From: Rotaria macrura
Lineage: Eukaryota > Rotifera > Eurotatoria > Philodinida > Philodinidae
Assembly (NCBI GenBank): GCA_900239685.1
Contig: OENT01000273.1
Location: 80,328-144,327, forward strand
Direction of reading: 5' to 3'
DNA: 64,000 nt
Part shown: positions 1-13,446 of the stretch, piece by piece
Numbering within the stretch: the stretch's first letter is position 1
Layout of the letters: every line of letters begins with the position of its first letter
Made by a program: the position numbers and the translations under genes
The notes under the pieces: model-generated
The model's database searches: none
What the model saw: the letters and a program-made list of their open reading frames with translations, nothing else
Told to the model about the DNA's origin: nothing

Positions 1-3000
1 AGAATTAGAACCATTCAAAACAACAACCGATACTTGACTATCATTAGTAGCATCTGTAGGTGGTACGGTGCAAGTTATAGAAGAAAAATTCGACATTGTA
101 AGATTGGTACATAAATTATTATCAATAGTAACTATGGACGATAATGAAAATCCAAAACCATTCAATGTCATTATGTAGCCTCCGCCTAGATTGAAGATAA
201 AAGTTGATGTCTAGTTATAGACACAAATGAACTAACCTGCTCCTCCTTGTGTTGGTGAAATCGAAGTAATTTGAAGCGGAATGAATACTGTTATGTTCGA
301 AGTCCCTGTTGCGAAACCTTTATCAGCAACATAGATTTGTACAGTGTAACTACCAGATGGAGCATCAGCTATTGTACATGCCAACGATGTTTTCGTAGCG
401 GATGTTATAATGCATGTACCATCAATTCCAACGATGACTTCATTTGAATTGGCCATTGCACTAAAACCTGCACCAGTGATTGTCAATGACATATTACTTT
501 GTACTATGGATGAAATAGATGGTGTTTGATTGATTAACCATTGAAAATCGCATGTCTCATTGATAGAGCATTGAGAAGGATAACCGCCAACGAAAACTTC
601 TACCTGAGGATTTCCATGATACGTTCGTGTCATATCTCCAGGTAATGATTTATATAAAATACCGCCTGATTGAACGACGTAGGCTGAAACTGTTGTACCA
701 AGAGGCACAACAGAGTTGCTGTTTGTGATTGATAGAGGTGGCTTTTGACCACCATTAGCTAACCATTCAATCCTATATGAATATCCTGTACAATCACGTG
801 AACGTTTTACACTTAAAAATCTGAAATCTGGGAATGATTGTAGTCGATTTGTTAAATCCACTGTTGAAATATTAACTGGAATGGATGAATATATTTGTCC
901 ATTAAAGACAAGATCAAATGAACCACTAGCCGCATTTGATGCTGTAGTTATGCGTGTGACGTTGACATTCTAAACATAAAAGTGACATTGACAATGTAAA
1001 GAAGCCTATGAGTAAAAAGAAAAAATCACTAACTGAATTTGGCCAAGCAACTAAAAGTGATGGACTTCTACAATCATTATACCGAAAGTAGAGATTAATG
1101 GTCGAATTAATGAGTGTATATTGAACTCTTAATGTATTATATACTAGTTGATGTTTTGGATAAAGTCTTCGTAAATTTTCAAAAGTTGAACTAAAACATG
1201 AATATGTTTGATTTAAACTATTAGCACAAATAGGTGTATCGTTTTCATCCATTGCACATGTTGAGTAACTGCTATCATTATAGTAAAATGGAAAAACGCA
1301 TAATGTGTTTAATGATAGAAAATTTTCATAAGAACTTGTATTATCATATCCAATGGGTAAGACCGTTCTTATTGATATCGTATCAAGAATTATACCTTTT
1401 TTAATATAACGATTAAGTGCTGCATATTCAATTACAATCGATGAAATAAATGGATCAATCCTTGATAGGGACACAAGTGTTCCAAGTATATCAATACATG
1501 TATAATGCCAATTATTATCCGCTATTAAAGTAATTGGAATTTCCTGCCATACTACTTGTACTGTATTATGAATAAATTGCACACTTATTGTCATGGAAAA
1601 AACATAATTATTAAGTAAACGATAAGCAAAACATAAGTAATTTCCCGCTTGGGTATTTCCAGTAACTATTGTATTACCAATGTATGAACATTGACCACAG
1701 AATGCATTGGTTGTAATTGGTGTATTATCATAGATACAGTTTGTTTCAAAATCTTGTAGGTAAACAATTGATGATGTTATCTGTGGATTATTTATTGATG
1801 GTGGACAACGTATACTGAATAGATCATTGAATACTGTGAAAAGATTCGCTTGAGTAATGTTATTATGAATGAAATTAATTGGCTTAGTGAATTGATCATC
1901 TAATGAAAAGAATAACGTGGAACCTGTGCTGATACCTTGAATAACTTCAGTTATATTTGGCATATTTGATGATGATATACATGTAAGTAGTGGAACATCA
2001 CCCATTTCTATTGGAAATGTAATAAAATAAAGTGTACTTGTTGCCAAAACAGAGACTGTTAGTGGAAATATCGATGGTAAATCATTGAGAGCTGTTTCAA
2101 TAGTAGCAGCAGTTGGTCGTCCAGTGAGAATACCTAGAGAAACAAAAGTCTTCACATGGAAAACTGATATAAGAATTCTAGGGGATGGTCGAATCTCAGT
2201 TTTCCGTCATTCTTTAACCTATCGCACTATTCAAATATATGACTATTTTTGTGAGGAGTATCATGAGAAGATGAATGAAGTCTGAGAAAGAGTCATATTT
2301 CAATGATATCAATATGTAGAGAGAAAACAAGTAATATATTTACTGTCAAGTAATTTGGTAGAAGCATAGTAAATTAAGAAGTTTTACAAGTAAAAGAGTA
2401 AACAAAATTGTATAGATTATCAGACATTCTTAAATTACATCATGCTTCATCAGAACAAACTATTAATCATTTGTATTTACAACTGAGATTTATTGTTGAT
2501 ACTCTAAACCTCAATGATTCATTTCTTTACAGTATACGTAAACCTTTGTTTTTTTATGAATGTGTTCATCATCGGTGTGCTGCCCCGATTACTACTGTAA
2601 ATCTATTTTAAGTAGATCACACATTCTTATATGTATATATATAGATATAAAACGAACCTGTATAAACGCCACGAAAACCGATTTGAAATGTTGAACTATC
2701 AACATCTAATGATTGAACTTCAGATGTTCCATTCATTGAATTAGTTGTGTAGACAATTTGCTAAATTCATAAATATTTTTTCAACATATCTTTATAAAAT
2801 ATTCAAGACAAAAAGAATGCAATGCTTTTTACTTGATGCTCCGTTAAAACGATAGCATTAATATCAATATTTTGAATTTCATTAAGAACGAAACTTGATG
2901 TTCCCGCTGTCAATGTTGTTGTATGTATTCGAACTTGAATTCCTAATCGTAAATAACCATTTACTCGAGAGCCAATACCAAACAAATAATAGCTAAAGAA

Positions 3001-5262
3001 AATCTTTATGAATTTGATAGGAAATCTTAATTTCATCTATACTTAGTATCATTTTGTAATTGAATAGTATTTGATTTGATAGTTTTTGTATCACAAATTT
3101 TCACTTTATTAGTTCGATTATCATCAGGACTAAGAAACAGCGCTGCTACACCATTGGTATCCAAATTAAAAGTAAAATTATTTGATTGAGGAACACGTAT
3201 AAAACCAATGAGCCATACGGTTTCAGACAATGATGAATTAGAAACATAGACAGCATCATCTGCCCATGTTTTAGAAGCATTATTACTCGGATATGGTGGA
3301 TTTGTACTTGATACATTTGCCTGAATAAAATTTTTATTTATTCAATAAAAACCAAACAGTCAATATGTTGTCATTATATACCTGACTTATAGCACCCAAA
3401 TCACGAAAAATATATATACCACGTCCACCTAGAATGCGAGTTCAATATACTTCCATAGCTTGATATAAAGTCACGAGAATACACTGTCTCAAAACACTGA
3501 ATACTCGATCATAAAATATTCACCGAAATACTGACGATGGTTATTGTGACTAACTAGTTGCACCATTCGGTATATGATCTACAGATATTCTAATTATATC
3601 AATCGCAGCATTATCATTCATGGTATTAGTCAACATAGATCACTAAAAGTCTAAGATCAATTGATCCTATTCAAATTAAGCGAGTATGTATGAAGAGTTT
3701 AAACAATGGAGTATCAGTATTAGTTTCTAATAGGTCAAAGTCATATCTAGAATTTCAATGTGGATTAATTGTACTGAATAGATCGAACTAACAAAACTTT
3801 CATAGAAAAAATATTCGGTGCATTTCAAGATTGTTTATTTGCCGCTAATAATTAGATTTCCGATGAAAAAGAATTTTTTTAAGTTCAAAAGGAGTCGAGA
3901 AAAACTGAACTAGTTTTAGAAAATTTGACTAACCTTGATATTGATTTTGAGTAACTCTAGGTAGTTTTGGTGTTCTACATTGAATTGTTGTTTGGTTAAC
4001 ATTTAAAATTGTACAAATTTCACCTCCGACTTTAACGACTAATGGATATTGTTGATTGCTACTGAAGTAGTTACCACTTATAATTAAATCAGTACCACCT
4101 TCTATACTGCCTGTATTTGGTGTTACACTTGAAATAACTGAAAATAGCCAATAGATTATTTGAATCGAATCTGATAGAAATAAAACAAACCAGCATAGCT
4201 TTGAAATACATATAAATCTCCAAGAGCCGATACTCGATAGAGATTCGGATTGATTAATGAGCGACCGAATTCATTTGTAACAAGCATACTTATATTGAAT
4301 AGTCCTATCCGAATATTCATGCAATCAATTATGAGACTACTCTTAAATTTTACATACCAACTTCAGTGCCTTCAAAATTACATTGAAGATTTGTATCCGT
4401 TACATTGCCATAGCTAATTGTCAAAATAAAACAAAGATTTGAAGTACGTATATCAAATAGTTGAATAGAAATAATGCGCACTTCGTTCCAGAAACTTGAT
4501 CAATCATATTACACAGATGGCCGCCGATATAAATTCTATAATTCGATTATTTATTGATTTCAATAGGCAAACTTCATTGATAAAAATAAATCTTACCGAG
4601 AAATAAGTGCATTATTATCTTGTGAACAACCATCAATGTCACGAGAATAACATGCTGTACGAAATGCCCCTGACAATGTTATTACTGTTTGTGGTGTTCC
4701 CGTTTGTGGTTGAATATCATTGATCAATGGTGTGTAATCTAACGATGGTATCAATGTAGCAAGATTTACATCAATATATTGATATAATGGAATTAAGTTA
4801 TTGTTAACGTAAACTCGAATTTGATAGAAACCTTCGGGAATAACTGGCGTATAACAAGTTAACTGTGTATTAGTTACTTTATCGTTATGCATTTCACAAT
4901 CATAGATCGAATAACCACTAACTAATTGAACAGTATTTGTATTTGATATAGTTGGTAATAAACTAAACCCATTGCCAGCAAACCGATAGCCATATATCCA
5001 TATCATAGTACCACCTTGAATACTACCATATTTCAAACTTGACGAACCAGATTTTCGAGTTGTAGCATAGTTAATAACTGCATCAGTTGGAACTGAAATT
5101 ATAACAAAGAAAAATGTTACTCTCTCGAAGAATTTATTCGACAATTTACCAATACAAAAGGACCATGCCAAAGCAGTATTATTTGTATTAACTGAAATAG
5201 CACATTGTGGTTGATAGTTACTATTATTTGGACCATTAATAGTACAAGTTGCGTATGTTGTC
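1..5262 (-). CDS. Fibrocystin-L-like (PKHD1L1-type) large extracellular receptor, partial
   Basis: The gene runs leftward and leaves the window at base 1. Exons in order: about 5150-5262, 4597-5092, about 4361-4425, about 4190-4300, 3934-4139, short PA14 exons between 3430 and 2810, 2657-2760, about 1040-2133, 232-972 and more beyond. Domains seen: an IPT/TIG repeat with KYGSIQGGT at about 5035, a second IPT with VTPNTGSIEGGTDLIISG at 4130, a PA14-like region (3230-2820), a long segment with an FN2-like CVFPFYY motif near 1290, and another IPT at 500-240 ending ITSISPTQGGAG. Alternating IPT and PA14 is typical of fibrocystin-L family receptors; family assignment is inference. Several introns are about 55-90 bp; those at 2134-2656 and 3435-3933 are about 500 bp. 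No signal-peptide exon was found upstream, so the 5' end is missing, remote or truncated. Strand and reading are confident; the exact protein end is not visible. Confidence 0.72.
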
Positions 5263-5439
5263 TACGATTTAAATATTTAGACATTTATCAAGAATCAAGA
5301 ATCAATTTTTACACAATCGCATAGGTAATCAACTAGTTCATTCAAGAAAATATTACAATGCAGACAATTTGATCTACTTACTCTTGTCTATTACTGACAG
5401 GTATTGTCATTCTATCAATTGTAGGTTAAAGCTTTTCAC

Positions 5440-5587
5440 TAACCGCGTGAATCATTTCATGAATGATTTTCGGATCCTTGGTATTGGATGTCAGTGAATC
5501 CTACTATAGGAATTCGCTATTTTTAGTAATGTTACTAGGTACTAATTAGTACCTAATGAAAAACAACTACGGTTCATCTGTTGGATT
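5440..5587. repeat. Dispersed repeat, copy 1 (5' part)
   Basis: This stretch resembles 13885-14030 at scattered blocks, including AATGATTTTCGGATCC, a palindromic GGTACTAATTAGTACC and GGTTCATC. The match is moderate, so the family is old. The MITE at 5588 sits at the end of this stretch. Confidence 0.5.
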
Positions 5588-5932
5588 TAGGGATGCAATG
5601 ATGGCAGTGAATTATACATCACCGGTTCATAACAGTAACCAGTTCTAACCCGCATACACTGATACTAGCAGGTAGTCGTCTAATCCCGCCGGTATAAAGC
5701 ACAATAAGTCCGAAGCGGTCGTTCAAAGGTAGTAGGGCAGTTATCGCTACGAACGATTATTTTCACCGTTACATCTCTTGTATAAACCTGTAAAAGCCGG
5801 TATAAAGCATGTATTAGCCGATATTAGTCAGCGTTAGACGGCATAAACCGATTACCAGTAGAGCGCTTACCGGTCGGACCAGTTACAGGTAGAACGATGA
5901 ACCAGTGATTAACCATCACCGTTGAATCCCTA
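5588..5932. mobile_element. Degraded hAT-like MITE
   Basis: The left end is TAGGGATGCAATGATGG. The right end reads CACCGTTGAATCCCTA, whose reverse complement begins TAGGGATTCAACGGTG. These are decayed versions of the 16-bp terminal repeats of the clean element at 38763-38948, and internal CCGGTATAAAGC/ACCGGTT words recur in both. The flanking 8-mers no longer match well, as expected for an old insertion. No coding capacity is seen. Confidence 0.6.
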
Positions 5933-8900
5933 GTTTTGATTTTTTTGTAGGTTCGTCTTGTGAAAATCCGAGCGAATATGTTATCGGTGTGGCCAGCGTT
6001 ACGGAGTTGCATTTTTTACACTTTAACATTTATATCACATTATGATAAGAGGAAAAGTTCTGAAATACTTGTCATCAATAGAGAGCATTGGTTTCTACGA
6101 ACAGTAAAAATTTCTTTACTTTTTCTTGCAAAACAAAATACCGACTGTTACGGAAATTCCAAATGAAATTCCATAACTCAGTATTTTTGAGAATAATATA
6201 ACTTTAGTAAAAGGAAAAGTAATGAAATTTTTACTCTTCATAGAACGTAATGGTCTCGATCTATGATAGAAATTTCAGAACGTTTCCTCTCACCGATGAC
6301 GAGAATAAGGAGTTACAATATAAGAAAATGAAATTCGGTAACGCTAGCCACGCCGTTGTTGGATTCATGCACTTGGGAATGCTGCTTTTATGCAATTTGG
6401 AAGAAATCCGATAACAATGAATTTCATGAAATATTAATATTTATTTTAAATGACATGACTTTTGAATATGTGACGAATAACTTTCAATAAGAATTAGATA
6501 CATATCTGAAATTATCATCCTTAAATTCCTATTGAATTGTAATGATTAGGTGTTTTCTGAAAACACTGATTCAGTTCATTCGTTAAGCTTCTAACGTGCA
6601 AAACGTTTTAGAATTTTAATGTCCATAAGTGTAGCAGAAGACCTTCTATCAAAGCGCTATCGTCTATATGGATCTTATATTAGAATTTTTAATTGATTTC
6701 GAATGATTGATTTTAAACGCGTTTGAAAAGTTGTCATTTGTTTTTTAACACAGTAAGAGGGCTTGAGAAAAGTTAGCAGATATGTCTCGTTCGCAATTCA
6801 ATACAGTTTTATGACTTTCCTATAAACGGTGATTCCCGCAGATATTCACCTAGTTCATATTGAACATTATTCTTAAACTCATGAACACATTTCATTGAGA
6901 AAGATTCTGTCTTTGGTTAAAACAATAGTTGAAATTAATTTCTATCACTTACTGTCCCATAATTAAATGGAAAAATACATGGAAATCCACTGACTGTGTT
7001 CACTATTATAAAAAAACGACAAAAATATAGTTTTGTATCAACAAAACAGTTCTTTATTTACCAGAACACATTGTCGGAAGATTAGCAGACTTGGATTCAA
7101 AAATTGGATCCCACATATATGAACAAGTCTGACTATCTATAATCATCAATTGAGGAATTTAAATCGAATAAGATTTATACGTAGAAAAATAAATACTCAA
7201 GGATTTAATCATTGTCAGCCATAGAATAATCATAGAATGGTATTGCTTAACTTCAACCATCTGAAAAATAATATATTTATGTATTTTGATCATTTTTGTT
7301 AGAAGAAATCAATTTCATATAGTTTATATCCTTTCGGAGAAAATTTCTCGGAGAAAATTTGACCTCGTTTTTTGTTCCGTTTCTTTACCGTCTCCTTTGT
7401 TTTTCATAAAATGTTACAGTCTATTCAAGCTTCTATTTCATTATTCATTACTTTCCGTTAACATTCTAAAACCAATTAGAGTCACGAAAGTACTTTAGCG
7501 GCTAGCATATAAAAACTAAAATAGCCATGCCTTTTGTATAAAATGCCGATCATTTTTGTAATGATAATTCGATAGCGAAATGTTTCGCTGACATGATCGA
7601 AGAAGAATTTCTTGTTGAAATCGTATTGAAAACTAGTGCAACTAAAATCTTTAATACTTCATTAAACAAAAATATGGTGTATTTTATTTTTTTTCTTTTA
7701 CAATTGAAAAACAACCATATTAGTATTTCATGCACCGAGAATTGTTTTCTTTTCAATGTCAATCGTAATCATTAAAAAAACATATTGAAGGAAAAATAAT
7801 GACTTTTTCTTAAATTTCATAACCACTTAAGGATCACGCTACGTTTAAAGAAATAGGAATATTTTCCTAGACAACTTGAGATACTGTATTTTTTTCGCAT
7901 TGACAAAATGAATGAATTTCAAAACATAAGTCATTTTGGAAATATATTCTCGTTGTAAGATAGACCAATAATATGTGAAAAAAAATACTCGAAGTATTCT
8001 TCATAAAAAAAAACATTAAATTTGAACCTATGTTGATAAAAAATATTACTATGCCCGAATGAACTTTACTCCTAAAAAACATGTGATTCATCATGTTTGA
8101 CATTCGTTTAGATGACATTAAGATCAAATCATATAGTTACTTTATATATATATATATCGAAATTTCATATGAATTATGTTGTGAACTAAAGTATTTGTTT
8201 GCTCATTTCTACTATATACTATAGGCTGTCATATGATAATACAATCGTCAAAGTCTCTTTGTTATGCCATACTATTCGTCCTGCGCTAGGCCATATCGTA
8301 TGGTTTTTCATAAAATTTAGTTTAGTTTTTTCTCTTGAATAATAGACAAAGATTATTTTCGTAAATATACTCCTTGAATATGCACGAATTTTCCATAAAA
8401 GTACTCGAGAAGCCTTTCGCGTATGTATATTTCTATTTTTTTTATTATAACATTATCCTCGGACGACAGTATGAATACTTCGTGTAATATCTTTATGTCG
8501 ATTTTCTCGTAAGAATTTAAGAAAATTGTTCAATTCAGAACAATGACATGATATATGGCAATGAAAATATATATTACTTCAGATGGATTTTAACAATCGA
8601 GCTCTTAGAGAACAATCATTTTCATCGTTTGAAAAGCAAAAGAAGTAAATACTAACATCATTTCTTATTCACGTTTAATATAAGACCTATTTCAAAAGAA
8701 ATTCGTGATTGCATCATTTGTTATCTTCTATTATCAGTAGTTACGAAAACTTCACCATTAGCAGCTAATCATTTATACACAAAATCCAAACAGTTTTTCA
8801 ATGCCTACAGTTTATATTCACCTATTGAAATATCGTCATGCGATCGATACATTCTCTTTACACAAATGATAAAGTTCAAACAACGCTTCTTGTTAAACAG

Positions 8901-11274
8901 ATTTCTGTTTGAATCTAGAAACAAACAGTGAGCTCATATGTAATTCTTTGTAAACGTTCTCGTAGTTTTTTCATTGGGTTATCTAACGTAATATGAACAA
9001 TAGTTTTATTCACTATTCCTTATTTCAATGTTACTGTATAATACATCATTTATTTTTCGAATGTCAACTGATACTTGATCAAATATACACTAACTAACAA
9101 TCTTCATTTTCAAAGCAGAAATATGAGAATTCAGTTTGTGTCGAGAAATAATATGTAAAAAACAAAAGTTATGTTCGTTTTTGAAATAGCAGAACAAAAA
9201 AGTAGAGCACATAGACAACACTACATGTTATTTTAAGGCATACGATTTTACAAAAGTTTAATCTTTTTTTTCGGTCAATGAATGCATACTCTATTTTAAG
9301 AATTGAAAATTTAGTTCTCACTTCTAAAAAATGAAATTAATCATCGTAAAAATTTTCTTACATACATGTGTCTGCTTCTTTTCATTTGTTTTATATTACA
9401 ATCGAAATTTTCTTGTACAAATGAAAACTACTCAGCACATATTCGCATCATATATATTGAATATACAATTCCATACAAGCCTTTAGAACCTACATAATAT
9501 TACGTGAATCTAAATGAATGTCTACGATGAAATAAATATATGATTTGTGACCATAAGTTTAAACTATCCATCGAAATTTTCATCAATGAAACAATAATTG
9601 CATTGTTAAATTAAGAAAATACGTTCTATATTTAACAATACAGAAATGATAGAAGTACTAGATTTATGACGGTTTATAAATTCAGACAAAAATTGTTCGA
9701 TGATTGTACATGTTTTGGTTGAAGAAAGCAACACGATTCGATCTGTGAGGTGCCGACAAAAATAAAGCATCACCGAGAAAAAGGAAAAGATTGTTTTGTT
9801 TTATTTGATAGTGAATATATGTAATGTTTTCTGGATTTATGCGCTAAGGACAAAAAAGTGTGTTGAATCTTTATCACAAGGGCTTCATTGAACGAATGAT
9901 GATGTATGATATAAAATGCATTTGTTGTGTTTTACAGTTTTGATCTGACATACGTATCTGATGATTGTTTTTTTGAATTTGTATGTCTCGCATCGTTTGT
10001 ATTTGAATAGAAACGAAAAATTAAACTCAACAACAGAATGATTTCCATTTTTTTCTTTCTTCATGCTTTTGAAAATATAAAAACAACAACGTATGATATA
10101 AAAAAAAACAAATTTCTACATACTACTACTACCTAGTCGAAATTCATAGTTTGATGGTCGAAGTAACTTTCAAGTGTTAACTCCATAGTGTACTAGATAA
10201 CTTTATTAAAAATCAACGTAATAGAATTATTTACCATGTTTCCTAGTCCGAGAAATATGCGTTCAAAATTGAATTCATCTTCTCGTTTTCTTTTTTTTTT
10301 GTTTTCTAATCACTTCCAGAAAAAAATATATGCATTGTTCGTTAAAATAATGGTGGCATTACCTTCGTTTCGAATATAATGGAATTATCATAGTAGAATG
10401 TTCTTTCTAAAATCATTTGAAAACATTTAAAGTTTGACTATACATCACGATTCCAAAGAAAGCATTTTCAACAACAGCGAAAGTATAAACGACTTGGTAA
10501 GTGATCTGTATTTCAATGCATTTTCTTTTGTCTTCTATAAATCCATAATGATATGATAAACTCGAGCATATTGTCTTTATTCATTTTTGTGTAGTTTTTA
10601 AATAAGCAGAAACTTGATGAAATCCGTGACTTAAAACTAAAGGGAAAACATATCCATTCTTTAGAAATATATGTCATTAGAGAGAAAGCTACGTTATTTG
10701 TTTAGGAAATACCTAGTGGACATTTCGTCAACGCTTATGTTGTAAAATGAAATGAACATATGCTAAAGAGAAATCGATTCGTTATTTTCAAAGTAGCAAT
10801 ATAAATTAAGTTTTTTGTCTTTATTCAAAATTATAATCATATCTGAATAATCTAAAAACATGCCAATAGCGATTGAACCGATAAAAGAAGTTGTTTTTCT
10901 TTTCCAATCGTAACTAGATCAATGTTCAAATGTGATAGTTCGCATGACAAGACCGTACAAACGTAATGTTGAACTTGAAATTGAGCTGTATGATAGTTGC
11001 CGAGTTCTCTCGACTAACTGTTCATTCATCATTCAATTTCGTACGTAAAGATACACATAACTCAATTGATTGCAAACTATGAGCTTTTATACGTCGGATG
11101 AATAATCTTGTTAAAAGTTTGAATGATGAGCGTTCTACGACAAAACAATTGATTTCTACTTGGACAGATTAAAAAAAAATGAATATGACTAATGATTGTA
11201 TTTGATATTGAAAAATAGTTTAAATCATCTTTGTGAATTTTTTCTCTACATTTATTGTTTAGACAATAACAAAT
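5933..11274. other. Intergenic, no gene recognised
   Basis: More than 5 kb of AT-rich sequence. Open frames are short (under 90 codons), overlap on both strands, and show no domain, signal peptide or splice-linked continuation. A short TA run lies near 8145-8157. I see no RNA gene or element boundary. Regulatory sequence for the gene at 11275 is possible but not identifiable. Confidence 0.5.
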
Positions 11275-13446
11275 ATGATACGACCTATCAATTATGAATA
11301 TATGGATCGAGCATCGATTGACAAACATCTTCACTGTGACTATTGTAATAATCCTTTAATTGATCCTGTATCAACACCATGTAAACATACATTTTGTCGA
11401 GTTTGTATTGAAAATAAATTTAAAAAATCTGGTGGCGCTTGTGGAAAACTGAAATGTAGAAATCGATCTATGACATTAAATGATTTAACACCTGTGACAG
11501 AACGTATTGTTTTAAATATGCTCGATCGACTTCCTGTTAAATGCTTGGTTTGTGGAACAGCAAATATTCAACGTGGAACTTTTGAAAACCATGCAACAAA
11601 ACTTTGTCCTAAAATAACTGTTCATTGTTTAGCAGCCGATCTTAAATGTCCATGGATGGGTTCGAATGAGCAATTAAAACAACATGTTTCAATATGTGTT
11701 CATGAGCAAATGCGTCCGATAATAACAGAAATCATTCAAAATAATCAACAACTAACACAACAAATTCAGCAGATATCCGAACGATGTTTAAATAATCATT
11801 TATCGTATATAAAAGAATTACAAGAAACAAACGAAAATTTAACTAGAAATGTTGAACAATTGAAGGAAGTGTTAAATCATGAAAAAGAACAATTCAAAGA
11901 TTTACAAACAGAATTTCTACAATTGAAAGAACTGATTCTACAAGATAAAACACAAATAAATGAATTAAAAACTAGAAGTCTATCTGAACAAGAAGAAATT
12001 ATACGTGTCGCTGGACGTTGTAATACGCATGAAATTCGAATTAATCAGCTAACTGATAAAATTAATGCCAAAGGAGGTAGGGTATACTTTTTCTTCCACG
12101 TTTAACACACAAATATTCATATGAATTGGGTAGATAATTTCGCTGTTTACTATGAGACTGAATGATGTAAACATCAGTTGAGACTTGACTGGTCGAATTC
12201 ACCAAATTTCGCTTATTCTACCTGAAGAGTATTCGTCTAACACAAATGATTTCAACAAGAATCACACATGTAGACTTAATCAACTCATATGCTTTGAATA
12301 ACAATATCGAATATGATTCAAAGAGAAAATCTACTACTACTCTTTTCTTACTTTCTAAAGTTCAATTTCATAGTCAAATAAATCCAGGAGTTAAAAAGGA
12401 AAAGAGTATAACTGACAGATAAATATCACATTCAAATATCAGAACGATATCTGATTTGCAACTGTAAGTTTAATCAAAGGTTCACGAGAGCACGATGATA
12501 TATACTAATCAGTAATTCTAGGATTCATCAATGTAAACTGAAAAATCGTTTGTTAAGAATATTCCATTTTCGAATATTCATAAAATTCTAACAATGTCGA
12601 ATGTATTTCGTTGTAGTATACTTATCGATCTACTTGAATCTTTTCTTGACGATATGAAAGCCTTTGATAGTGAACTACCTTTTTTTTATTATCAAAGTTG
12701 ATTGAAAAGTAAAATAATAGATACTTAGCAAGTGTCGTTTTTCGAATCAAAACTAATTGATTTTTTTATTTCTAGATACATTTAATTATGAAAATTCTGA
12801 ACTGGAATTAAATTTATCTAAATGCCAATCACATGCAACAGTTGATTTATCTAAACATCAACTACTTGATCGGGATATAGAAATTATTATTAAACGTGCT
12901 CTAATCGAAAAACAATGCACACGACTTGACTTAGGCTATAATGCTATAACATCGAAAGGTGCAACACTATTAGCTGATGCTTTAAAATGTAATACAACAT
13001 TAGAAGAATTAGATTTTCATAATAATCGTCTATCAGATCTTGGTGTATATTCATTGGCAGAAGTTTTATCATCAAATCGCTCGATATTAAAAGCTCTTGG
13101 CCTTGGATCCAATGGTATCACAGATAAAGGTGTCGAACATTTAGCTGACATGTTAAAAATAAATCAATCAATAACATGGTTAGCATTAGCAGGAAATCAA
13201 ATAGGCGATCACGGTGTTAAATTATTAGCAAATACACTTGCTTATCAAAATACTAGTTTACTTGTATTATCACTTCATGTAAATAAATCAATCAGTGATG
13301 CAAGCGTTGATATCATTATTGATATGTTACAACATAATAAATCATTAAAAAAATTGTGGATGCAAGATTGTAATATATCTGAAGATGGTAAATTAAAACT
13401 TCGAGATGCAGTGAAAATTAAACAAGGTTTTTCTTTGTATATGTAG
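11275..13446 (+). CDS. RING / TRAF-type zinc finger / coiled-coil / LRR protein
   Basis: Two exons, 11275-12076 and 12776-13446, join in phase 1 across a 699-bp GT-AG intron to give 490 residues (exact). Residues about 20-60 form a RING-like finger (HCDYC, CKHTFCRVC); its last cysteine pair is spaced CGKLKC rather than the usual CxxC. Residues about 90-145 carry TRAF-type zinc fingers (CLVCG, H..KLC, LKCPWMG, H.SICV). Residues about 150-265 are a Gln/Glu/Leu-rich coiled coil. Exon 2 encodes ribonuclease-inhibitor-type leucine-rich repeats (LDLGYNAITSKGATLLADAL, LGLGSNGITDKGVEHLADML and others). RING plus TRAF fingers suggests a ubiquitin ligase or signalling adaptor with LRRs for recognition; this is inference. 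A TRAF-C/MATH domain is absent. An AATAAA lies near 13650. The ATG chosen opens the frame and lies just before the RING. Confidence 0.88.

Noticed and set aside
5379..5407. Possible first exon (ATG...GTAAGT) for the fibrocystin-like gene
   Set aside because: The exon ends in phase 2 while the next exon needs phase 0, and the peptide is not a signal sequence.
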